64,000 bases of DNA from Rotaria macrura. Lineage: Eukaryota; Rotifera; Eurotatoria; Philodinida; Philodinidae. The DNA lies in NCBI GenBank assembly GCA_900239685.1, contig OENT01000307.1, positions 62,001-126,000 on the forward strand, read 5' to 3'. Both the position numbers and the translations under genes were made by a program. Positions 49,218 through 62,052 of the stretch are shown one piece after another (position 1 is the first letter of the stretch; each line of letters opens with the position of its first letter). The notes under the pieces were generated by a model, which was not told the origin of the DNA, searched no databases, and saw nothing but the letters and a program-made list of their open reading frames with translations.

Positions 49218-52200
49218 ATGCGGCATAACAGACAACTGATTAGTGGTGATCCTGAACTCAATAGCAGACTGCTTGGACGGTGAGCTCTTTGTTTATTTTT
49301 CGAATGACCAAGAAAACAAAATCGAGCAAAAAGCTAAGAACGTGAAAGAATGATAAAGAACAATAAGTGTCGTCTATTTATGAATGACCTATTTTGTCTT
49401 CCTTTTTTTAATATTCCAATATCAGTTGAATAAGACTTTTAATCTTGAAAATTTCAGATGGAATATGAGTTCAAGACATGTAAATCCGAACAATAGAAAT
49501 CTATCCAGTGACAATACAATTGATAATACAAATCAAAATACAGCATCATGTGCTACTGCTGCTCTCGCTCATCGTTTATCATCTTCACATCATGTTAGAC
49601 ATCATTCATATGATACTACATCGAATGCACTTGCTGCACAAATTTTTCCATCATCTCGATCAAATCGAAGAGAAAATAATTTAAACAATACAAATGCCAA
49701 TCCTAATTCGCGGGTTTTACCACCACGTCGATCACATCGTCATACATCTTCATTTGCATCAGATCAATCATCATTTACTAATTTAAATAGTAATTTGTAT
49801 CATCAACATAATTATTCTGCATCACAAGAAAATTTACGATGTAAGAAGTTTGATAAGATTTCCTTTTTTTTCTTTTTAACACAATCATCGACACTTGAAA
49901 AAAGATAGTTCTATGTCCATAGATGTAATTATTGAATAATAGAAACAATGAGTATGAAAAGAAACAAAAAACTAGGCCTAAATAAATATTATATCAAGTA
50001 ACAATAAAGTTTTTTTCATTCACTTTGTTCTTTCTTCCCTGATAATTATTGTCAATAAAGTAAATGATATTTCTTACTAATAATCACCATAGAAAAAGCA
50101 GAAGCAAATATTTTAATATTTTGTTATGTTTCAGTGAATTCCGATGTTAGTTCATCATCGTATACTTCAACAACAATAAACAATACCTCATCATCAAGAT
50201 TAGCAGCCATTCTTCCATTATCATCAACAATTCCAATAACAAACACCACCACAGCAACAGCAGCAGCCGTAATAACAACAACAACAACGACGACGACGAC
50301 GAATCCTGCAACTCCCAATTCATTAACTCATCCACTTTCCCATTTAAATAATAATAACTTATCGTCGTTGTCCGCATCGAATTCTTCAACTATTCTCAAT
50401 CATTTTAATATTCATAATGCAAAATTAATTGGACTTTTACTTTTTTTTGCTCTATTGTTTTATCATGGTTCATTACGTTACATAAAAGGTGCTACATCAT
50501 GTCATCGTTTATTAAGTGAAGGACGTATTGAACGTTATCATGTATGGCAACCAACTGGTTGTATGATACATTGGTATGATTTACTAGATTTTAATCAGTG
50601 TACACGTTTAATAACACAATCATCATCGACAATCGACAAAAGTTTATTAGCAACACGTAAAGCATTTAACAATCGCATTGATCCTGGCGAATGGTTACGT
50701 ACACGTAAACAAGAACAAGAACGTTTAAAACATGAAAAACAAGACAATAGAAAAATTAATTTTTCCTATACCTTTGTCGGTGATGAACGTCTCTATATGA
50801 TCTACCGTACATTTATTAATACAATAAAATATCATTCAAATTTATCAAGAAAGAAAACGCCAGTTGTAAATACTAACCAGAAATTGGATGATGAAGATAA
50901 ACAACATAAATCCAATCAATATATACATCAACATTTGAAGAATTTAACATATACGAATGAAAATTTTATTTTACAATTCTATTCAGTACAGACGTTCAAT
51001 GATTATTTATATAATTTATTATATTCGTGGACAAATAACAATTCCATACGGCCTCATGTACTTGTATTGGGTCTTGGTTTGTATGGTGCTTTACGTGACA
51101 ATGCAAGTCTCGATACAATGAAGTATTTTGAAGGCAATTTAACACGTATAAAGCAAAATTTATTAACTAACTTAAGTTCAACAACAACTATCTTCTGGTT
51201 TGGACAACCACGTCTATCATTAAATGAGCATTTATTTCAATTTTTCCATCACCTATTATATCAACAAACAGAATATTTAAATGATTTAATACAAAAATTA
51301 AATACATACATCGATCGTATGAATTCAATAGCACAACATGTTTTTTATCATACGAATATCTATTGGCATTCATCAACGTTATTAGAAGAATATTCGTCTA
51401 TATCTAATGAAAATTCATTTTTATATGATGATAATAATGATGAATATTTTGAGAATAATCATTTTTCTGATGAAATAGATGATGATCTTTCCAATGACAG
51501 TGAACATGATGAATCATTACAATCACCATCACCGTTATCATCATCATCATCTTCATCATCATCATCAACGACAACAATAGCAACAAATGATTTAATATCG
51601 AATTTATCAACTTTATTACAAAATGATCTTGATGATAATACTAATAATAAAACAGAAGTTACATATTATTCATATATGCTATTAAGAAAGAACCATACAG
51701 TATCGTCAACTACAATGATAAATAGTGGAAAAATTTATGAATTTTATGTCTTATCATCATTTACACGACATACATGTATACAAATATTATTAAATGCATT
51801 GTGCAATCCATTATTGTTACCTGATGATGGTACATGTTGTGCACAAGTACCACCATTAACACGTTTACAATTTTTAATCAGTCTTCTATTAGGTTGTTCG
51901 ATAACATTTTTCATTATCTATATCGTTTATCGTATTAGATCGGTGTTTATTTTAAAACCTAAAAGTCATACGAAATTAAATTATACGAAACATTCAAATC
52001 ATGTCGAACAATCGAAAATACATCAAGATAAACATCAATACACAAATGGACATTGCCATATGAATGGAGCATTTACTAAAGATATTAATGAAGATGGAGA
52101 TGAACCTGATCAACAACTATTAAGATCAACGATGAATGGTGATTGCCCATCGACGTAGGTTATTTTTAAAGACTAATAGAAATTTAGTTGATAACTATAT

Positions 52201-55200
52201 CTTTGCTCAGCTAGTAGGATCAGACAAAGACAAGAAAACCATGTATTGCGAGCGAGTGCATTTATTTACCTTCAAAAGCTTGTGTAAACAGTAACGCTAT
52301 TGAAAGAATATTCAAGCACTTTTCATCCAATGTCGTAGTCATTTGAAAAGTAATAAAAAAAAGGAGAAATCAGGATGTTGTGACTGAATTTTTAAAATAA
52401 ATAACTTCTCATTATGTGTAAAGTAAACGTTCGATTGTGAACACCTTTAACGAATATTAGTTTGCCTACGTAAAGACATAGTTGTGATCTACATGTATTT
52501 TAAATCATCAGTAAGAAAAACTAGAGCATAAATAATCAAGAAATTTGAATATGTATTTGGTTTTGACGAAGTTTCAAAAGTGAGAACTATTTCAAGTATT
52601 CCGTTGAAATATAGGTATAGTTAGACGATCCCTGATTATCCCTTCTTTGACTAAGAAACATCTCGAGGGGGTAGGATCAAAAACTCCTGCCATGAAATAA
52701 AAATTTATTTTGCTCCTGGGCCGCCCACTCCCCATAGAAAAGTTTTGCCGACGCCACTGTATTGCAATTTTCTTACATTTCTCGTATGAAAAATAAAATA
52801 ATAGGACATGACACACAGCTATTGTCGGTTTCTTTGCCTTACGTCCGAGTATTAGAATCGACAGGATTTCTAGAAAAAAAAATGATTATGATTCTGTGAA
52901 ATTTTTCTCATTTTTAAGCTTTCCTTTATGACCTAAAGCAAGTTTTCTATGACTAAAAGTGCAGAGAGTGTGATCTAATTTCATTTTTAAATATCCTTTT
53001 TTTCTCTTCATTTTATTGCTTGGTACTCGGTCTCTGCTAGATTCAATTATTTTATTAAAAATCGTTCCGTATATGTCATGAGTCAGGAAAATTTACTGTG
53101 TAACTCTAATGAATTCAGGGCACTCTCTTTCATTTAGAATTGTTAACTAATATCAATTTAGATAGAAATTCTTGAAAAAAAAAATCTACGATGTCATGTG
53201 TTCTGTTTGCTCTAGCTATCCTCGTAGTTATAATTCGAACCAAACAACAAATCAAAATCATACATCATCAGCATCAACGAATAGTTCAAGCCGTTTTCGA
53301 TTTCTAATACCAAATTTCTTACGAAATCTTCGTAAAAAATCTCGTGAACACTTATTACTACCATTAATATTAACAACATCCATAGCCACACAATCATCTC
53401 TTTCATCATCATCAAATGGAAATAATAATAATAATACATCATATCCATCGAGATTTTATAAAAAACAAAATTCCCTCTTACATTTTCCTTTAACTGAACC
53501 GAACATACTTCGTAAAAGGTAAATAAACATCGATAAATACTTTTATCAATACAAGCAATGTGCTCGTTTTGTTTCAACTTTTCTTTTTCATATTTATTTC
53601 TTTGTTTTTTTTTCTAGTGTCAAATATGCATTTATTCTTCTTTATTTCTATTTGGCTGATCGTACAGATTTTTTAATGAAAGAAAATTCTCATTTTTCTC
53701 GTATTGCTTTTTTCTTGCCATTAACATATATTGGTATATTAGGCATATTTTTTCATGATAAATATTTTAACAAGACAACATCAAATCGTTCATCACCAAA
53801 TCAAACGCCAGCAACGCCAAGTCCTAATTCAAATACAAATCCAATATTGTCTTCAATACACAAGTATGACTATGAACAAATTCCATCACATTCAGATTCG
53901 AACGATGAAAATAATTCAATGAAAACAACAAACAAATTACCAACAACAAATGGCAATCATAACAATAATAATAGTTTTTTAAACAAAGAACAAATCAATG
54001 AAATGCGTGGTTGGATGATGGTGATTCTATTAGCATATCAAATGACCGATGCATCGGGCAAAAGTCTTGTTTTATCAATGTGCATACAATTATTAATAAG
54101 TGCTTATTTATTTTTATCAGCCTATAGTCATTTTCATTATTATTGGACAACGGGAAATTATCAATTTTTACCATTCATACAAATGTTATTTAGGTACAAT
54201 TTTCTAACGATAACATTATGTTTATTAATGAATAGACATTATCAATCGTATTATTATCCACCATTGATATCATTCTATTTTACATTAATGTATGTTATAT
54301 TAGCTTTTGTGCCGCCTAGAATATGTGCAGAATCAGTAAAAGAAAAGCCAATACATTTTATCTATTTATTATTTAAATTTCTTCTTATGGGTATGTCAAT
54401 TATGTTCAATATTTCTTGTATTGTCTTAGAAGAAAAGCAACATTTCCCTTTTTTTTTTATTTATAAATAGTATCCTAACTATTAATGAAAGAATGAAGTA
54501 GACATTCAGAAAAACGAGTTCATCTAAGAAATATTTCTAAATTGAAGAGTAGAACAGTTGAATTGTTATCAATAAATTTTGACCTTGAGAATATAGAAAC
54601 AATCAAGCTATTGAATTTTAGATTGGAAATTATTTTTTTGAAACAATTATATCACATACTCCTTCTTATTGTCGATAGAAAGATTTCATGAAACTTTTGA
54701 AATTTATGCTAAGATATTTTTCAAATAGAATTAAATAAATAATCAAACACATCATTATTTACAGTATTAATGACAATTTTTATGGGCGAAATAAAATAAA
54801 ACAAACTCTATCGCAACATACATCAAAATAGAATGTAATATAAAAACAGAATTCTTTGTTTCTGCACAAAAAATGCGTTTGTTTTGTTTCTAATTGATCA
54901 TTTTCAAACATTAGTTTTTAGGGTTTCTTTACTTTTAACTTGTTTCGACTATATGTTTCATAATAAGATCAGAAATTATGGATAGAATTGAGCAAGACAC
55001 TGATCTAGCAGACTACGAGAGTTCAATAGATGAAAGTTCTAAATACTGATGTGCTGTTAACAAATTGATTCAGGAAAAGTTCTTAAAGGAAACTGGTGAA
55101 ATCTCAGGAGGTTCTTGACATAACAAATTAAATAACCATTATTGTAGTATTGATTGATTAGTTGCTTGACAAAAATGTGTCTGACATGAATATTGACGAA

Positions 55201-56857
55201 CTATGTATAATTTAAGAAGAAGAAAAACTTGAAAATGATAGAATATAAAAAAAGAGAAACCTATGATACACAGGCAAATGCAAGAATTCGAAAAATAACT
55301 CGAATTTTATGCACATTAAAATAGTCGATTGGAACATTATTCATTTGATTACAAACTCTAATTCGAATAGGATCTGTCATGGTTTTTCAGTTTACAAGTG
55401 AACTGTTTGCATCACTATGTATACAGATACTAGCATGATACACGAATCTTCGAAAAAGATATTACAAATCTTCATGCTGCAATATTAACATCAAAGGTCG
55501 GTTGTAGTTGACAAAAGCAGTTCGGCACAAGTTTAGATTCAATGATGCGCACTGTTGCTTTATTGAGTAACTGCTTGTTAAATATCAATCACCAAAGCTG
55601 AAAATCTTAATTATGTTTCAGTTTAAAATTTTCATCTCAATCGATTGCAACAGAGAATAGTAGTATTGATGTGCATTTTTATTTAGTCTATTCATTAATG
55701 TTCGATAGTATGTAATACTGTCGACATACCATTTATATTCATAATTGAATAAGGTAAATTATTGATGAATATTTTATTTAGGTATTCTCGTAACAATACT
55801 AAGTATGTCAGCATATTTATTTGAAAAAATCTTTACATTTCGCCTATGGAATAATTTATTTACAACATCAACAATAACATCGTCACTTGCTGCTTATGTT
55901 CAACAATTGGATCAATCAGATCTATCTCATAATGGTCTTCATCAATTACATTCACTTTTAATTCATGATAAGAATTCATTATACTATAATGAATACAATA
56001 CATTACTTGATTACATTTCTGGCAGTGGTCAAGGCATTGTTGGGCCTGTATCAATGAATGGTATATCATTAAATGATAAACAATATTTATATTCCAATCT
56101 ATATCGTTATAATATGAATTCTTCGACACATTTATATTACGATCGGAATGGTACAATAAATGATTGGTATCATCGTTGGAATTTAGATCGTTACACAGTT
56201 CTATATGGAATGTGTTTTGCTTTTATTATATTATTTATTGAAAATTATGATGCATACAAAACATTGGGCATTAAACGTAAACAATATCAACAGTTAACAT
56301 CAAAATTAAAAACTGTTCTATGTCTATTAAGTTTATTGGGTTTAATTAGTTATTTTATTGTTTTATTTTTATGTTCGAATAAAGCAATATGTGATGAAAT
56401 ACATCCATACATAGTTATATTACCAGTAAGTTGAAATAGTTTCTTTCATTTTTATTTTTCATTTTTAAAACAAGATCTATTTGCTTTTTAATTTCAATTT
56501 TGTCTATTTAAGATTGTAAGTTACATTCTTCTAAGAAATATTCCAACGTTTTTACGTCAACATTATTCACCATTTTTTTCATGGTTCGGTAGTATATCAT
56601 TAGAACTTTTCGTAGCACAATATCATATATGGCTTGTGGCCAATGGTCATGGTACATTAACAGTTATTCCACGTATGCCAACATTGAATTTAATAATAAC
56701 AACATTTATATTTGTTTGTTGTTGTCATGAATTACATCGTATAACAAATATATTAACACCTGTTTTCGTACCAAATGATTGTAAATGTTTTATACGAAAT
56801 TGTCTTCTTTATTTGCTTATTATTATTGTTTCATCGTACATGTTTTCTTCAGTTTAG
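49218..56857 (+). CDS. CASD1: CASD1-like sialic-acid O-acetyltransferase homologue
   Basis: CASD1 is a Golgi membrane enzyme that 9-O-acetylates CMP-sialic acid: a luminal SGNH/GDSL domain followed by a multi-helix acyltransferase domain (Cas1p family). Seven exons (49218-49279, 49458-49840, 50135-52154, 53216-53518, 53618-54390, 55782-56425, 56513-56857) join in frame to 1509 residues, almost twice the vertebrate length of about 797. The excess is a low-complexity Ser/Thr/Asn N-terminus of about 240 residues, Ser- and Asp/Asn-rich inserts in the luminal domain, and a Ser/Asn-rich linker after it. Family matches include [78 protein letters not shown] and [12 protein letters not shown]. By alignment the catalytic Ser after GD is Glu (about residue 366), and the Asp-x-x-His pair before the CN motif is not kept, so the luminal domain is probably inactive. 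The membrane part looks intact. Confidence 0.88.
52155..53215. other. Large intron of the CASD1-like gene
   Basis: A 1.06-kb intron separates the luminal-domain exon from the linker exon. Apart from the transposon fragment at 52655-52759 nothing is recognised in it. Confidence 0.6.
52655..52759 (-). mobile_element. Truncated GC-rich transposon end in a CASD1 intron
   Basis: Read on the minus strand the fragment starts CAGTGGCGTCGGCAAAA and continues GC-rich (TGGGCGGCCCAGGAGC), with a C/G-run similar in style to the hAT-like MITE at 6659. CAGTGGCG-type ends are common in hAT elements. The other end was not found, so it is a fragment or highly decayed. Confidence 0.35.
54391..55781. other. 1.39-kb intron of the CASD1-like gene
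   Basis: The longest intron of this gene, GTATGT to TTTAG, inside the membrane domain. No feature is recognised in it. Confidence 0.6.
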
Positions 56858-57295
56858 TATGCCAAACTGCATGATGTGAGATGTTAAAAAAAGAAGAAAA
56901 AAAATTAGGTTTCTTTTTTCTTCCTTTTATATCATTGTTTGTTCTCCAAGATGACCCAATACGTTTTTTTTTGTTGCTGTGTCTTTTTCTGTTTTCGCTG
57001 TCTCTCTGATCAGTCGGATATGTCTGTCTTTTACTTGGTCCTCTTTACTTCTTCTTCTTCAACGTGTTTTTTTTTGTTATGTCCCGGTGTGTCACTCTCC
57101 AATTCTCTTTTTTGTATCCATAACTATTCTAAAATCCTCTTATGGTATGGTGTTTCTCTTTTTGTTTTGGCTCTTTCATACTAAGATCATTATTCAAAAT
57201 GTTTTTAAGAAAAAATTGAGAATGACACACGTCTATAAATGTTAATCTATTTTGTCAAAAAAATTTTGAACAACAAGAGAATTTATATATACATA

Positions 57296-57326
<31 letters not shown>

Positions 57327-57881
57327 ATATATATACATTTATGTAGTCTATCGATCTATTTGTTTACATCAATTGAAAATTTGTCATAATCATACGATCA
57401 AATTTTTGTTTTTTTCTTCAACGAATGTTTTCTTCTGTTAAAAAAATTTAGCCTTCTAACAATAACTGAACGGTGTGCAATATGATTTCATTTTTTTATT
57501 TTGATGAAAATTTCGAGTCTGTCGGACAAAGTCTTTTGATATACTTTAAAATAATATTTTTAAACGATCTTTTTCTTTTCTAAGTTCAAGTCTGACTATG
57601 CGAAGTGGTGAAACATGTATGAGAAAAAAAGGTTCACATGAAAAAAAAGCACGTCTCAAAAACTTTCGTAATCGAAACTTCCAGAGAAGTAAATGGGAAC
57701 AGAACCTTAGCATAGAAAAAAAATATAAGAATAATACAAAATTTGCTTGATCTTTGTAAAGTTTAGTCAGAAAAATTCTAAGTTTTATTAAAGGAAGCAA
57801 AGCAAAGCAATATCTCTATTCTCCTACTGTTATTGTTTTTCTATGTCTTCTAGATCGATGATCATTTGTTTGTAAAGAAGA
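56858..57881. other. Intergenic between CASD1-like and LIAT1-like genes
   Basis: No gene. It contains CT-rich sequence at 56920-57180 and the tetranucleotide repeat at 57297. Confidence 0.45.
57297..57336. repeat. (ATCT)n microsatellite
   Basis: About seven tandem ATCT units followed by a short (AT)n run, non-coding. Confidence 0.85.
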
Positions 57882-58343
57882 ATGCCTCTCGATGGAAGTA
57901 GCACTGAAATACTAAATACACAAGCTGCAACGAAAAAAAAACGTTCAAATAAAAAACGACGACAAAATCGAAAACTACAATCAAAACCAAGAATCTTAGA
58001 TGGCAACGATCCGAATGGTCAATCAGCTCAGGGCATAAAGAATTCACTTAATGGTTCGTATTTGATGTTCTTTCTTTTTATCTCTATAAGGAATATGTTC
58101 TATGTGTTTATTTATTTAGCAAACCGATGTGATTTAAATAAATTAACACCAGCTAATATCGCTTCACTTCGATGGGATAATGCATTAACTGATCCAACGC
58201 TTGAAAACGAGCGTATCGAACGATATAAAGAACTTCGACGGCAACGGTATATTGATGCACGACAAAATGCTCTTCAAACACTCATGGAACAGATGCAAGT
58301 AGTTACTACAAATGATACAACGAACTGTCCTAGAACTGAATAA
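57882..58343 (+). CDS. LIAT1-like lysine-rich protein
   Basis: Two exons, 57882-58053 and 58120-58343, join in frame to 131 residues. The N-terminal half is very basic (TKKKRSNKKRRQNRKL), while the C-terminal half carries a compact block: LTPANIASLRWDNAL, then DPTLENERIERYKELRRQRY, likely helical. A lysine-rich N-terminus followed by an SLRWD...DP...RY block resembles LIAT1 (C17orf97), which binds the arginyltransferase ATE1 and, through its lysine-rich part, the hydroxylase JMJD6. That assignment is from memory of the family and needs a profile search. A retained first intron would give a hydrophobic insert, so splicing is required for the soluble form. The gene lies between CASD1 and MFSD10 with no obvious functional link. 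Confidence 0.5.
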   Translation: MPLDGSSTEILNTQAATKKKRSNKKRRQNRKLQSKPRILDGNDPNGQSAQGIKNSLNGSYLMFFLFISIRNMFYVFIYLANRCDLNKLTPANIASLRWDNALTDPTLENERIERYKELRRQRYIDARQNALQTLMEQMQVVTTNDTTNCPRTE

Positions 58344-59065
58344 CAGTAATTTGAATATATAAACACTCAACGGTGATCTAGAATTCAGTTTTTTCCTCTC
58401 ACTTCAACTTATTGTGTTATCGGTGATTTTGTAATCTATTTATATTTTTCTATAATAATTTTTTGCTTTTGTTTTTAAAATTCTATATCGAAATGACATC
58501 AATTAATAAAAATAGATATTGTTTCCTTTTTCGATGCTAACTTACTCCGTGACATACAAGTACAAGCGGGTAATTAACAAAGACCACAACATCCATTTAG
58601 AGAAACGAGCACCATTATTTTTTATGTTTATAGATGTGTTTATGCTGTCTATTTTGCCACCGGTCGAACATTGTGCGCATCATTGTACTTATCAACGTTG
58701 ATGACTGCTCTGTGTCTTCTTTTTTCTTTTTTTCTTGCGTTCTTAATCCACTGATGTATCCTCCTGTATGCTCGTTTCGGAGTATTGCAGATGCATATGT
58801 TGATGAAAGTATGCAGACGGTAATAAATGATACTTTCTTATACAGGGTTGAAGAAATGAGAGAGAGAGAGAGAGAGAGAGAGAAAAGCAGAAGGCAGTTT
58901 GAGAAGAGTTCTGCATTNTATGTATATATATATATATGTATGTATATGTATGCATGTATATTTTCCTGCTAGATACAATGAGATCTTAATTGACAATATT
59001 TGTGTCAAATTTGTTTTGGGCACTACTGACGAAATTAACATTTAGGTACCAATATCAATAGAACT
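58344..59065. other. Intergenic with microsatellites and one ambiguous base
   Basis: A GA run (about 58857-58883) and a TA/TGTA run (about 58919-58955) flank a single N at 58918, the only uncalled base in the window. No gene is supported, although the promoter of the MFSD10-like gene should lie here. Confidence 0.55.
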
Positions 59066-60673
59066 ATGCCAAATATAATTGCAGTATTATTTATTTCGAT
59101 TCTTATTGATTTTTTGGAATTCACGATCATTCTACCATTGCTACCAAGAATCTTAACTTATTATGGAAGTGGGACTAGTCCAAATCATGTAAGATCAAAA
59201 AAACTGTTGTTGTCATTGAATGTATGCATGAAAAAAGAATATCTATAGGATTCACTTTATATCCAAACCATGTCGTTCGTTCGATTTATTCAAGATTTAA
59301 CTGGTGCACCCAATGATGCGAAATGGAATTCTGTTTTATTTGGAGGTACAATAAGGGAGAAAAAACCTTACCTCGAGTTTTTCTAAAGAAACGAATGTGA
59401 AATTTTCAATAGGTATCATTGGTTCACTTTTTTCCTTTCTGCAATTTTTCTCATCAACATTGTGTGGTGCTGCATCTGATCGTTATGGTCGGAAACCAAC
59501 GCTTCTTCTTTCAATGGTATTCAAACAGAAAACGGAATCAATGACCGCACATATTCTTCTCTTACTCTACTCGATATTGCGATTGTTTATTTAGATAGGA
59601 ATTTCACTTTCATATGTAATATGGTGTATTTCATTCAATTTAACTACTTTTATGATAGCACGCATTATTGGAGGACTTTCAAAAGCAAATGTTGCCATTA
59701 TATTAGCTATCGTTTCAGATTCAACAACAGATAATGAACGCAATCGGGCTATGGTAAGAGTGCGAACTGTCGAGAAAATTGATTAAACAAAAAGAAATAG
59801 AAAATCATAGATGAAAGCTGATCTAACACGATTGGGGGATAATGTTTTTTGCTTCCGCTATTGAATTATCTCATATAAGAAGTATATTTCTCATATGAGC
59901 TTGGAGAAATATTTGTGTTTGTTTCGAATCAATTCGAATAATAAGTCATGTATGTTTATGTGCTTTTTTTCATAGGCATGGATTGGTGCTGCCTTTTCAC
60001 TTGGTTTCATTTTTGGACCATTACTTGGTGCGTTATGCAGTCAATTGGGTATCCTTTATTGGCCACAATCAACAGTGATGTTTTTTATTTTTCCTGCCGT
60101 GGTCTCACTTGTATTATCGTTGGTTAATATTGTTTTTGTTTGTCAATATTGCCCAGAAACATTACCGATTTCAAAACGGGTGAGGAAATTTAACTATCTG
60201 CTTGTTTTTCAATCCCATGATTATCATTTCGTTCGATTTTTCAGGATTCAAAGCAAACAACAATAACAGACATTTATCATAGTATATTACCATGGCATCT
60301 ATTTAAATTTACTGCTATTCATAATGTTAAATCTGTTGATGGTATGATGAATTTCGAATACTGACGAATGTAACTTTCATAGTTATTGATTTAGATATAA
60401 CGATTCTACGTGGATTGGGTTTGGCAAGTTTTTTATACATGATTATATTTGCTGGTTTAGAATTCACCATAACGTTTCTTGTTTATAATCGATTCAATTG
60501 GACGAGGTATAAGAATCAATTAAATACAAGAAGCTTTCTTTCATTTATCTCTCTTCTTCTATAGTATGCAACAGGGGAAAATGTTCTTTGTTATGGGTTT
60601 GTGCATGGCATTAGTACAAGGTGGTTATGTAAGACGAATACCACATGGTAAAGAAATCCTTGCTGCTCTAACT
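59066..60673 (+). CDS. MFSD10: MFSD10-like major facilitator transporter, 3' end missing
   Basis: MFSD10 (TETRAN) is a 12-helix major facilitator transporter proposed to export organic anions. Eight exons (59066-59188, 59249-59345, 59413-59516, 59595-59753, 59976-60179, 60245-60341, 60395-60506, 60565-60673) join in frame to 335 codons. Family signatures run in order: DFLEFTIILPLLPRIL, NSVLFGGIIGSLFSFLQF, the loop 2-3 motif SDRYGRKP, RIIGGLSKANV, AAFSLGFIFGPLLGA, CPETLPISKR, GLEFTITFLVYNRFNW and QQGKMFFVMGL. The last exon ends at a good GTAAGT donor after KEILAALT, where about 120 residues (roughly helices 9-12) should follow, but none is found in the 1.4 kb before the convergent LRR gene. 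Read-through of the donor gives about eight more codons to a TAA near 60699. This copy therefore seems truncated and is probably non-functional, or else the end was lost in assembly. Confidence 0.8.
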
Positions 60674-62052
60674 GTAAGTATTAATTGTTTGTTTGACTAA
60701 TAGCTCTACTCTCTCAGATACTATTGAAAAGTTTAAATTAGCACTTTTCTGTTTGGTAATTGATCATCTAAATGAATGGTAGGTTGAAATAGAAGACATA
60801 ACATTTTGATTCAAAAATCGATGACAGAGGTCACGTTCAACGAGTTTCAAAGCTATCGGCAATTGATCATCGATGTTGAATCAACATAGAAGAAGTTCAG
60901 TCTCAATCGCTACATAGTTTTGATCATTAAAGAAGATCAACCATAATAAGAATAAGAAAAATATAGATAAGTGAATAAGATATTCTAAGGTAGTTTAACA
61001 ATTTATATGTACTTTTAAAACGATAGTATTTGAATAAGCAATCTATGTACATTCTACATGTCTGATGCTTTTTTTAGAATATAGATATTGCTTGTGATTT
61101 TCTTGAAAGAGATAACATTTTTGTTTGTGACAGAATACCAGATAAACTTTTGGTTCTATTGGGAAAAGATAAAAATATTTTGGCTGATTAGAAACTGACG
61201 TGTCATATTCTTCGTAATCTTGCTTTTTCATCGGATTAGCCTTTTCTTCTATCTATCAGAAAAGCATTCACATCTAATCATGTGTTAATGGATCGATTTT
61301 TAGTTGATGATATAAATCTTGTACTCGATTTTATCTTGCACCTATTTGAATACAACATAAAATATCGATCATGTAAGTGAATATGAACGAATCAAATTTC
61401 CAATGTTATTACAAGAATATCATCAAACATTTATAACATAAGTTACATGTCCATAGATAACGAAAAGCACATCTAAGCTATTTATAAATGTTAAAATAAA
61501 TGAATATATATATAAGATTTGAAGCGGATAGCAACTAATCTTCATAGATCGATATAGAAGAAAATCCGAAGTATGATTATATATTCGATTTCTAAAGTTT
61601 CTCCCTTTGTTTTTTCTTCATGTCGTTATTTAACGATTCAATTAAATCGAACTGATATTTATTTATGATAAAAAAAACACGAATACAGCGACACAGCCTA
61701 TCAAGTCTCAGTTCACACAGTTTTCTCGCTTTTTATGACCGATATGATGTCCAAATCTCGAAAAACGAAATTTCGAAAACTTTCTCTTAAGATATCAAAG
61801 AAAGAAATATCGAATTGCTGACCGTTCATGCTACATATGATTTAGATTCAGATTTTATTTTTAAAGCTAATGATAATCAATGAATAAAATGAAGAAATCG
61901 AAAGAAAACTGACCAAGAGATCGTAGAATGACAAGATATATTTTGAGAATTTCTTTTATGAACATGTGATACAGCAAAATTCGAGTTTTTTCTCTTCAAA
62001 ATCGTATTTCTTTTTTCTGGATTTTGCCTTTCGAGATCTGAACAACAATTCT
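60674..62052. other. Region where the MFSD10 3' exons are missing
   Basis: AT-rich, all frames broken, no hydrophobic exon and no match to the C-terminal half of MFSD10. The convergent LRR gene ends at 62053. Confidence 0.5.

Noticed and set aside
51404-51610. Minus-strand open frame of Met, Leu and His repeats
   Set aside because: Antisense shadow of the Asp/Asn/Ser-rich insert in the CASD1-like gene.
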